From UMGS1851 sp900555605 (lineage in GTDB: Bacteria; Bacillota; Clostridia; UBA1212; UBA1255): a stretch of DNA of 9,529 nt. Positions within the stretch are counted from its first letter, which is position 1. Each line of letters starts with the position of its first letter. This document shows positions 1 to 6,430 of this stretch, piece by piece. The notes beneath the pieces were generated by a model that saw only the letters and a program-made list of their open reading frames with translations, made no database searches and was not told where the DNA came from. The DNA lies in the NCBI GenBank assembly GCA_902472555.1, contig CABROF010000098.1:1-9529 (forward strand), in the 5' to 3' direction. The translations under genes and the position numbers were made by a program.

Positions 1-3000
1 GCCGGACTCCTTTTGGTCGGGCGGAAGGCAGATCTGCTGGTCCGTACATATATGAAAACCGTTTGGGGCTATGATATGCCGATTGTATTCCGCGACGGCG
101 CAGCGGCGGGCCGCCCGCAGAGCGGCGAAACAGAATCAGAAAAAGAAGATGTGGTGATTGTGCCGTTTCGAGCGGCGGATTACGAACGGGCGCAGAATGA
201 GAGCAAAAAGATGGCGGGAAACGGGAAAAACGGCGGCTGGAATGACGGCGGAAACGACTTTTCCGGATATCAACGGCAGGCTGCCTCCCAGGGCGGCTTT
301 TCCAAGGGAACGCGCAAGCGCCGGAGATTGACACCCGAGGGGGATGCGCCCCTGCCGAAGGATAAAAACGGCAATACGATCCTCATGGGGAAGGAGATCA
401 ACGATCCGATTACAAAGATGAAGGACATTACCATGGATTCCGGCAACGTGGCAGTCCGCGGAAAGGTTTTCCGCTTTGAGACAAAGGCAATTCCCAGCGG
501 AGCCATGATTGCCATGATCGAAATGACGGACAGCACCTATTCGATTACGGCAAAGTTCTTTTTTGATAAAGAGGATTTGCCTTTTGTCACAAAATATTTT
601 GAAAAAAACGACAATCTGCATATCCAGGTATACGGAGAGGCACAGCAGGATAAATATACCCGCGAACTGACCATCATGGCGCGCAGCATCGTAGATTATC
701 AGCCGGAGAAGCGGATGGATCACGCGGAACGGAAACGGGTAGAGCTTCACCTGCACACAAATATGAGCGCCTTGGACGGGCTGACAAAACCGGATGAACT
801 GATCCGGCAGGTAGTGGAGTGGGGACATTCTGCACTTGCGATTACGGATCACGGGATTGTACAGGCGTATCCGGATATTTTTAAAGCTGTACAAAAATCC
901 AAATCCGATCTTAAAATATTATACGGCGTGGAGGGCTATCTATGTGACCGAACGCCGGACATGACGGATGAGCAGGCGAAAAAACTTCCGACTTGGCATA
1001 TCATTTTACTTGCCAAAGATCTGGTGGGCCTGAAAAATATGTACAAGCTGATTTCTTATTCGAATCTGAACTATTTTTATAAAAAGCCGCGGATCCCGCG
1101 GTTTGAACTGGAGAAATACAGAGAGGGCCTGATCATAGGCAGTGCCTGCTCCGAGGGCGAGCTTTTCGACGCGGTGCTGAACGGGGAACCCGAACAGCGT
1201 CTGCTGGAGCTTGCGTCTTTTTATGATTATCTGGAGATTCAGCCCTCTGCGAACAATATGTATCTGGTACGGGGCGGCGTTGTGAACAGCCTGACGGATA
1301 TTGAAAACATCAACCGGCATATTTTATCATTAGGCGATCAATTGAACAAACCGGTGGTTGCCACCTGTGACGTCCATTTTTTGAACCCTGAGGATGATAT
1401 TTACCGCTGTGTCATGCAGGCCGGCCAGGGGTATCGGGATGCGGATTCCCAGCCGCCTCTGTACCTGCGTACAACTGAAGAAATGCTGTCGGAATTTACG
1501 TATTTAGGAGACCGGGCTTACGAGGTGGTGGTTGAGAATCCAAACCGGATCGCGGATTCCATCGAGCGCTTTCGGCCTGTGCCAGACGGCTTCTATCCGC
1601 CGGTGATAGAGGGATCGGATGACAAGCTGCGGGTATGTGCTTATGAAAAGGCGCGGCAGATATACGGCGATCCACTGCCGGAAATCGTGGAGAGCCGTTT
1701 GGAACGTGAGCTGCACTCCATTATCAGCAACGGATATTCTATCATGTATATCACGGCGCGGGAGCTGGTGGCGGAGTCCGCGCGGAATGGATATCAGGTG
1801 GGGTCCCGCGGCTCCGTCGGGTCCTCTCTGGCTGCTTATATGTCCAGTATTACGGAAGTAAATTCACTGCCGGCCCACTATCGATGCGAACAGTGTCTTT
1901 ATTCTGAGTTTCATGAGGGCGAGGGGTATGACTGCGGTTTTGATATGCCGGAAAAGGATTGTCCGGTATGTGGAAACAAGCTGCGCAGGGACGGCTATGA
2001 TATCCCGTTCGAGACCTTTCTCGGCTTTAAGGGAGATAAGGTACCGGATATTGACCTGAACTTTGCCTCGGACGATCAGCCCAATGCACATAAATACACG
2101 GAAGTGCTTTTCGGTGCCGACTACGTGTTCCGAGCGGGAACGATCTCCGGATTGGCGGAAAAAACAGCCAGAGGCTATGTCCTGAAATATTTAGAGGAAC
2201 GGAATAAGCATGCCTCAGAGGCTGAAATTAACCGTTTGGCCAGCGGGTTTATCGGTGTCAAGCGGACCACCGGCCAGCACCCCGGCGGCATTATGGTCAT
2301 TCCGCGGGACAAGGAGATTTTTGATTTTACGCCGATCCAGCATCCGGCAGATGCCGCGGACTCCTCCATCATTACCACCCATTTTGACTATCATTTTCTG
2401 CACGACAACATCCTTAAGCTTGACATTTTAGGCCATGATGGTCCTGCGATTCTCCGGCTGCTGGAGGACTATACCGGAGTGGACAGCCTGAAAATCAATC
2501 TGGATGATGAAAAGGTGCTCTCTCTGTTCAATGGCCCGGAGGCGCTGCATATGGATCCGAGCCTGCTGAAAATTGACATTCCGGTGGGAACTCTGGGCAT
2601 TCCGGAATTCGGTACCTTTTTCGTAAAGCAGATGCTGCTGGAGACGAGACCTTCTTCTATTTCCGAGCTGGTTCGGATTTCCGGACTCTCCCATGGTACG
2701 GATGTGTGGTCCGGCAACGCGCAGAAGCTGATCCGCGAAGGAACCTGTACTCTGTCGGAAGCCATTTGCTGCCGTGACGATATTATGCTGTATCTGATCA
2801 ATAAAGGCCTGGAGAAAAAAACGGCATTTACCATCATGGAGTCTGTGCGGAAAGGCAAGGGACTGAAAAAGGAATGGGAAATCGATATGGGCGAGCATGA
2901 TGTACCGGATTGGTACATTGAGTCCTGTAAAAAGATCCAGTATATGTTTCCCAAGGCACATGCGGTGGCTTATGTGGTTCTGTCCCTGCGGGTAGCCTGG

Positions 3001-3501
3001 TTTAAGGTTTATTATCCGAAAGAATACTATTCTGCGCGTTTTACGATGAAGGTGGATGATTTTGATGCCGCCGGCATGATCCACGGCCTTGATAAGGTTT
3101 ACGGTAAAATGGCGGTGATGGGGCTGCTGGACAGCGCTGAAGGCGGAGAGGCCTCCGGAGGAGAGCGAACTGCAAAGGAAGAGGATCAGGCGATTATATA
3201 TGAGCAGCTGGTGGAGATGTATGCCCGGGGGCTTCGTTTCCTGCCGGTTGATATTTATAAATCAGATGCAAAGCGTTTTTTGCCTGAGGACGATGCGATC
3301 CGGCCGCCGCTGTGCGCACTTCAGGGGCTTGGCGTTACTGCCGCTGAAAATATTGTGCGCGCACGGGAACGGGTGGGAGAGTTTATGTCGGTAGAGGACC
3401 TGAAAATTTCTGCTGGTATCAATAAAAATGTGGTGGAGACGCTGCGGGAGGAGGGCTGCCTGGCCGGGTGGTCGGAAAGCAACCAGCTGTCGCTTTTCTA
3501 A
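1..3501 (+). CDS. polC: DNA polymerase III alpha subunit, PolC type, 5'-partial, lacking the inserted exonuclease domain
   Basis: Replicative DNA polymerase of Gram-positive bacteria. The frame is open through base 1, so the true start and roughly 100 N-terminal residues lie upstream; the TTG at 13 is not a credible start. Order seen: end of the N-terminal domain; a Gly/Asn/Lys-rich linker (~110-400); OB fold (~454-700); PHP domain with HLHT (748-759) and TDHG (844-855); PHP second half with GSACSEGELFD and CDVHFLNPED; polymerase core with SRGSVGSS; zinc module with paired cysteines (1885, 1894, 1960, 1969); catalytic PDIDLNF (Asp codons 2047 and 2053); KLDILGHD (Asp codon 2422); helix-hairpin-helix region; terminal clamp-binding QLSLF (3484-3498). 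In Bacillus and most clostridial PolCs a DEDDh exonuclease of ~170-190 residues (DIETTG motif) interrupts the PHP domain after the YGVE strand. Here YGVEGYLCDR runs almost directly into KKLPTWHIILLAKD (~928-1020), in frame. Polymerase activity is expected from the family; proofreading in cis is not. Confidence 0.97.
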   Translation, partial: AGLLLVGRKADLLVRTYMKTVWGYDMPIVFRDGAAAGRPQSGETESEKEDVVIVPFRAADYERAQNESKKMAGNGKNGGWNDGGNDFSGYQRQAASQGGFSKGTRKRRRLTPEGDAPLPKDKNGNTILMGKEINDPITKMKDITMDSGNVAVRGKVFRFETKAIPSGAMIAMIEMTDSTYSITAKFFFDKEDLPFVTKYFEKNDNLHIQVYGEAQQDKYTRELTIMARSIVDYQPEKRMDHAERKRVELHLHTNMSALDGLTKPDELIRQVVEWGHSALAITDHGIVQAYPDIFKAVQKSKSDLKILYGVEGYLCDRTPDMTDEQAKKLPTWHIILLAKDLVGLKNMYKLISYSNLNYFYKKPRIPRFELEKYREGLIIGSACSEGELFDAVLNGEPEQRLLELASFYDYLEIQPSANNMYLVRGGVVNSLTDIENINRHILSLGDQLNKPVVATCDVHFLNPEDDIYRCVMQAGQGYRDADSQPPLYLRTTEEMLSEFTYLGDRAYEVVVENPNRIADSIERFRPVPDGFYPPVIEGSDDKLRVCAYEKARQIYGDPLPEIVESRLERELHSIISNGYSIMYITARELVAESARNGYQVGSRGSVGSSLAAYMSSITEVNSLPAHYRCEQCLYSEFHEGEGYDCGFDMPEKDCPVCGNKLRRDGYDIPFETFLGFKGDKVPDIDLNFASDDQPNAHKYTEVLFGADYVFRAGTISGLAEKTARGYVLKYLEERNKHASEAEINRLASGFIGVKRTTGQHPGGIMVIPRDKEIFDFTPIQHPADAADSSIITTHFDYHFLHDNILKLDILGHDGPAILRLLEDYTGVDSLKINLDDEKVLSLFNGPEALHMDPSLLKIDIPVGTLGIPEFGTFFVKQMLLETRPSSISELVRISGLSHGTDVWSGNAQKLIREGTCTLSEAICCRDDIMLYLINKGLEKKTAFTIMESVRKGKGLKKEWEIDMGEHDVPDWYIESCKKIQYMFPKAHAVAYVVLSLRVAWFKVYYPKEYYSARFTMKVDDFDAAGMIHGLDKVYGKMAVMGLLDSAEGGEASGGERTAKEEDQAIIYEQLVEMYARGLRFLPVDIYKSDAKRFLPEDDAIRPPLCALQGLGVTAAENIVRARERVGEFMSVEDLKISAGINKNVVETLREEGCLAGWSESNQLSLF

Positions 3502-3537
3502 AAAACCGAGCTGATCCCTTTATTTGAATTTGAAAAA

Positions 3538-3569
3538 AGCGGTCCCCGTCTGAATATCCGGGGACCGCT
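3538..3569. terminator. Strong GC hairpin after polC, possibly a bidirectional terminator
   Basis: Perfect 11-bp inverted repeat: AGCGGTCCCCG at 3538-3548 and its complement at 3559-3569, with a 10-nt loop. It lies 36 nt after the polC stop. On the plus strand only a weak T-rich stretch (GCGTTTG) follows. On the minus strand the stem is followed by six T (A3533-A3538 on plus), the classic intrinsic-terminator layout. It may end polC transcripts, but it looks better built to stop leftward transcription. Confidence 0.75.
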
Positions 3570-3594
3570 GCGTTTGTGCGGGTCCAAACACATT

Positions 3595-3623
3595 TTGCAT
3601 AACGGAAGCCCCTATGGTATACT
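3595..3623 (+). promoter_or_regulatory. Sigma-A type promoter of the phosphoesterase gene
   Basis: TTGCAT (3595-3600), 17-bp spacer, TATACT (3618-3623), with an extended -10 TGG directly before it. Predicted start of transcription is near 3630. This promoter makes the upstream in-frame ATG at 3614 an unlikely translation start, because that ATG lies inside the promoter. Confidence 0.65.
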
Positions 3624-3676
3624 TATATAAAGATATCCGGATTATGAAGACTGCACGGATACGGGAGCATGAGGTT

Positions 3677-4693
3677 ATGTTTGAAAAAAGGGCCGGGAAA
3701 ATGCCTGCGCGCGTGATACGGGCGGAGAGAAAGAGAGAAAAACGGAATAAAAAGCAGGCCTTCCGGGTGATCCCTCAGCCGAAAAAAAATTACAAGTGGC
3801 TTTGGATCAGCGGTTCTGTTTTACTTCTGCTGATACTTCTCATTTTTTTGATTGCCCGTGATAACAACCGAATCTCCGTGCACCGGGTCACCATGACACA
3901 CGCCCAGATACCGGAAGCGTTTGACGGCTATACGATTCTGCAGCTTACTGATTTTCACGGTAAAACGTTCGGCAATATGCAGGAGCGGCTTCTGTCTCTG
4001 ATTAACGGACTGGACTATGATATGATTCTGCTGACCGGCGATTATCTCAGCGATCCTTCCTCCGATGATTATTGGGTGATCCTCGACGTCCTGGACGGCT
4101 TGCGGAAAGAGGTTCCGGTCTATTATATTTTAGGTGAATCGGACTATCTTCCCGAAAATGCGGACGACTTGGACGATGATTGGAATATGTGCATAACCCC
4201 CAAAGAAAAGACGGAGCTTATGCTTTTGATGGAGGAGCGCGGGGCAGAATTTGTTTACCCGATCCAGCGGATTGAAAAGGACGGTCAGTATCTTTATCTG
4301 ACCGGCGTCACCTATTATGAAAAAGCGTTTGATGCCGTGGAGTTTGATTCTGATAAGTATTTCAGCATCTGTGTTACCCACAGGCCCATCCAGTATGATG
4401 TGGATAAAAGGCTGAAGCATGTCAATGAAAAATCCCTGAAAGAGGTGGATTATGATGCGTCTGTTTCCGGGCATACCCATGGCGGCCAATTCCGTCTGCC
4501 CTTACTGGGCGCCGTCCATGTTGACGGGAAGGGCCTGTTCCCGCAGGAGCAGTACGCGTATGGCCTGCACAGCGCGCAGGGCAGATTGAATTTTATTTCT
4601 TCGGGGCTGGGCGCTGACGGCGTTTTTCGTTTCCGGCTGTATAACACCCCGGAGGTGGCTTTAATTACGCTGCGCTGCCCGAAGGCGCCGTAA
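3677..4693 (+). CDS. Membrane-anchored calcineurin-like metallophosphoesterase (YkuE-like), altered motif III
   Basis: About 338 aa. I chose ATG 3677 because GGGAG (3663-3667) sits 9 nt upstream. In-frame ATGs at 3614 (inside the promoter) and 3644 (no Shine-Dalgarno) are less likely. The N-terminus is Lys/Arg-rich, followed by one membrane helix (residues ~41-60), predicting a cytoplasmic tail and an extracytoplasmic catalytic domain. Metal-site motifs of the fold: LTDFH (D92, H94), LTGDYL (D122), VTHRP (H235) and GHTHGGQ (265-271), then the usual tail with NTPEV. Motif III, normally GNHD/E, reads GESD here (4133-4144), so the metal-binding Asn and catalytic His are replaced. Relatives such as YkuE are envelope phosphodiesterases or phosphatases; the substrate here is unknown. 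Function may be altered or lost, although the gene is intact and has a good promoter. It is probably co-transcribed with the gene 60 nt downstream. Confidence 0.88.
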   Translation: MFEKRAGKMPARVIRAERKREKRNKKQAFRVIPQPKKNYKWLWISGSVLLLLILLIFLIARDNNRISVHRVTMTHAQIPEAFDGYTILQLTDFHGKTFGNMQERLLSLINGLDYDMILLTGDYLSDPSSDDYWVILDVLDGLRKEVPVYYILGESDYLPENADDLDDDWNMCITPKEKTELMLLMEERGAEFVYPIQRIEKDGQYLYLTGVTYYEKAFDAVEFDSDKYFSICVTHRPIQYDVDKRLKHVNEKSLKEVDYDASVSGHTHGGQFRLPLLGAVHVDGKGLFPQEQYAYGLHSAQGRLNFISSGLGADGVFRFRLYNTPEVALITLRCPKAP

Positions 4694-4752
4694 ACTCTGC
4701 CTGTGCAGGTATTTGCGGGCAGCCGTATGTATAAAGAGGGAGGAAGATAACA

Positions 4753-5454
4753 GTGAGTATCAGTAAAATAATCTGGGGTTTTTTATTTGTCCTTGTGGGC
4801 ATTGTTTGCCTGCTATCTGTTTTCGGGGTGATTCCGTGGGCGGACAATATCAGCTGGACGGATTTTCTGCCGTTGGTTCTTGCAGTGCTGGGATTGACAT
4901 GGCTGATTGACAGCAATGTGCGCTTTATGGGGGTTGTGTTTTTGGCCATCGGGGTCTATTGGACGCTGCAGAATTTAGGCGTATTTGATGTATCCGTAGG
5001 TAAAATCATGATTCCTGTGCTGCTGGTGGCATTGGGTGTTTCTATACTCACGCCACCGCGTAAAAAATATAGAAGAGGATCCGCGGGCGGGGCGGTCCGG
5101 AATACGAATGCTTCCAGGGTATGCGTGCGCAGCACTTTTTCGGAAAGCAGAGAACGGGTGCAGTCGGATACGTTTCAAGGCGGAAAGGTTACCGCGGTAT
5201 TCGGCGCTTCCACGCTGGATTTAACCGGAACCGCCATTGATCCGGCCGGCGCGTATGTTTCCGCAACCGCGGTTTTCGGAGGCGTGGATATTCTGGTGCC
5301 GGAGGGAACAAACGTGGAAACCCAGGGCTTCATTGTTTTCGGCGGCTCCGATCACAAACACAGGGGCGGATTACCGTCTGAAAGTGTGGGGAACGGTGTG
5401 CTTACGGTGGCGATTTCCGGTGCGTTCGGCGGTGTGGAAATTAAGTATCTGTAA
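4753..5454 (+). CDS. Four-helix membrane protein with LiaF-type C-terminal domain
   Basis: 233 aa from GTG 4753, preceded by a strong Shine-Dalgarno (GAGGGAGGA, 4736-4744) at ideal spacing. Four hydrophobic segments (residues ~5-27, 37-52, 56-72, 82-101) are followed by a basic PPRKKYRR stretch and a linker. The C-terminal domain (~140-233) repeats short beta units around FG(G/A): VFGASTLDL, VFGGVDILVP, IVFGGSD, AFGGVEIKYL. This matches the LiaF/YvqF 'cell-wall-active antibiotic response' family, whose best-known member inhibits the LiaRS envelope-stress system of Bacillus. No liaRS-like kinase or regulator lies in this window, so a regulatory role is inference from the family. No separate promoter is visible in the 60-nt gap, suggesting an operon with the phosphoesterase. 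No terminator was found; the 3' end runs into the convergent gene. Confidence 0.85.
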   Translation: MSISKIIWGFLFVLVGIVCLLSVFGVIPWADNISWTDFLPLVLAVLGLTWLIDSNVRFMGVVFLAIGVYWTLQNLGVFDVSVGKIMIPVLLVALGVSILTPPRKKYRRGSAGGAVRNTNASRVCVRSTFSESRERVQSDTFQGGKVTAVFGASTLDLTGTAIDPAGAYVSATAVFGGVDILVPEGTNVETQGFIVFGGSDHKHRGGLPSESVGNGVLTVAISGAFGGVEIKYL

Positions 5455-6223
5455 TGTCTTCCGGTATCCTGCGCTGGTATAAATATGCATTGCCGCGTTT
5501 GGCAGTGCGCGTAACGGTGCCGAGATAGTTCAGCACGTGAAGTGCTGTCCGAGCCCCGGACAGATATAAGCCGCTGGCTTTTTTGAAATCTGCGGAAGTG
5601 AAGGTTTCCGGGAGCGTTTCCGGAATCAGGCGCAGATAGCCGCTTGTATCCGGTATCTGAATGAGATCCAGTAAATTGAGGGGAATTCTTTCATAACGAG
5701 AGGCGCCCTTCTTTTTGTTTTGGCTCCAGCCGTTGAGAAACCGGTATTCCTCCATTTCGATCATTGCCAGACAGAAGCGGAGATTCGGCCGGTTCAGCAG
5801 AAATTTAATCTTGTATAATTCATAAAATGCATCATATGGTCTTCCGGTTCGGGGACTTTTCCGCCGCTTTGTGGTTTCTCCGGTTTCCGGGTCAATCCAG
5901 ATCAGCCATTTTACCGCAGGAATCGGATAAACCACCGTAACCGGAAATAACGGAAGAAATGCCGCAAGCTTTTTGCGGAGCTTATCAAACCCTTGTGTCT
6001 GAATCTCAATAATCCCGGTTTCGTTCACAATATCCGCAATATACGCGCCGACTCTGATCTCCTGTTTAGAGATATCCGGTTCAAAATAATTTTTTAAAAC
6101 CATATGCAGCGTTTTTTCACCTAAGGTTCCGATTCCGTTTTTTATGTGCTCCTCCAACACGGCGTTTCGGCATATCTGCCGAAATTTCTGCTGTTCTATC
6201 TGCTGACTCGTCTGCTGCTCCAT
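5441..6223 (-). CDS. Uncharacterised protein; possible PD-(D/E)XK-like core plus winged-helix-like C-terminus
   Basis: 260 aa, not recognised as a named family. ATG at 6223 (reading left) is preceded by GGACGGAAG at short spacing and by a near-consensus promoter. The N-terminal half has GEK (E36), an alpha-helical stretch, then YIADIV (D64) and GIIEIQTQGF (E73-I-Q75), followed by KLRKKL and a beta strand VTVVYP. An acidic residue in a helix, then D and E-x-Q/K on successive strands, is the arrangement of PD-(D/E)XK nuclease-like folds, so a nuclease or nuclease-derived role is possible but inferred from pattern alone. The middle (~115-170) is basic and aromatic. Residues ~206-250 (FTSADFKKASG through GNAYLYQ) look like a winged helix: helix, helix with small residues, then a GTVTRTAKRGN wing. 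It overlaps the convergent LiaF-like gene by 14 nt and has no terminator of its own. Confidence 0.8.
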   Translation of the reverse strand: MEQQTSQQIEQQKFRQICRNAVLEEHIKNGIGTLGEKTLHMVLKNYFEPDISKQEIRVGAYIADIVNETGIIEIQTQGFDKLRKKLAAFLPLFPVTVVYPIPAVKWLIWIDPETGETTKRRKSPRTGRPYDAFYELYKIKFLLNRPNLRFCLAMIEMEEYRFLNGWSQNKKKGASRYERIPLNLLDLIQIPDTSGYLRLIPETLPETFTSADFKKASGLYLSGARTALHVLNYLGTVTRTAKRGNAYLYQRRIPEDITDT

Positions 6224-6260
6224 CTGCTTCCGTCCAATCCGATGATTTCATAGCAAAATG

Positions 6261-6289
6261 ATTATAGCGAAATCGGATATATGATGCAA
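6261..6289 (-). promoter_or_regulatory. Promoter of the leftward uncharacterised gene
   Basis: Read on the minus strand: TTGCAT (6289-6284), 17-bp spacer, perfect TATAAT (6266-6261). Expected transcription start is near 6254, giving a ~30-nt leader before the ATG at 6223. The -35 hexamer is identical to that of the phosphoesterase promoter. Confidence 0.7.
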
Positions 6290-6344
6290 AGGGAATTCGT
6301 TTTGCGGAAAAATTTCTGCCGAAAATAATCCGGATTTGTGATAT

Positions 6345-6372
6345 TGCGCAGAAGAAGGTAAGCCGATATAAT
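6345..6372 (+). promoter_or_regulatory. Promoter of the ABC transporter operon
   Basis: TTGCGC (6345-6350), 16-bp spacer, perfect TATAAT (6367-6372). Transcription probably starts near 6379. The in-frame ATG at 6371 overlaps the -10 box and so cannot be the translation start. Confidence 0.65.
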
Positions 6373-6383
6373 GATTTTATCGG
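6363..6383. promoter_or_regulatory. Palindromic operator candidate over the -10 box
   Basis: Inverted repeat centred on G6373: left arm CCGATATAAT (6363-6372), right arm ATTTTATCGG (6374-6383), 9 of 10 positions complementary. It covers the whole -10 element and the expected start site of the ABC operon, where a bound repressor would block RNA polymerase. The regulator is not identifiable from this window. Confidence 0.5.
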
Positions 6384-6408
6384 TGTGTTTGAATAAATTC
6401 GGACACAC
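6383..6408 (+). promoter_or_regulatory. Inverted repeat / hairpin in the 5' leader of the ABC operon
   Basis: Arms GTGTGTTTGAA (6383-6393) and TTCGGACACAC (6398-6408) form an 11-bp RNA stem with two G-U pairs and a UAAA loop. It begins about 4 nt after the predicted transcript start and ends 9 nt before the Shine-Dalgarno (6418-6425). It could be a second protein-binding site on DNA, an mRNA-stabilising 5' hairpin or a translation-tuning structure. Confidence 0.5.
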
Positions 6409-6430
6409 ACTTTATGCAGGGGGTGTTTTC

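Noticed and set aside
136..894. Long open frame on the minus strand inside polC (252 codons)
   Set aside because: It lies antisense to well-conserved PolC sequence, shows no recognisable domain and has no Shine-Dalgarno or promoter. The other reverse-strand frames within polC and the transporter genes are rejected for the same reason.
948..990. Frameshift or stop explaining the missing PolC exonuclease
   Set aside because: The frame stays open across the junction and both sides align to PHP sequence, so it is an in-frame absence, not a broken gene. A misassembly cannot be excluded without reads.
3614..3676. Upstream in-frame starts for the phosphoesterase (ATG 3614 and ATG 3644)
   Set aside because: ATG 3614 lies within the promoter (-10 at 3618-3623). 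ATG 3644 has no Shine-Dalgarno. ATG 3677 has GGGAG at suitable spacing.
4697..4721. Small inverted repeat between phosphoesterase and LiaF-like gene
   Set aside because: Only about 5 bp of stem with a long loop and no U-tract; too weak for a terminator, and the genes look co-transcribed.
5487..5508. Hairpin GCATTGCC/GGCAGTGC near the 3' end of the leftward gene
   Set aside because: It lies within codons of the leftward protein and has no U-tract on either strand, so I do not call it a terminator for either convergent gene.
6371..6430. ATG 6371 as start of the ABC ATPase
   Set aside because: It overlaps the TATAAT box, and the extra 20 residues match nothing in the family. TTG 6431 has a near-perfect Shine-Dalgarno and gives the usual N-terminus.
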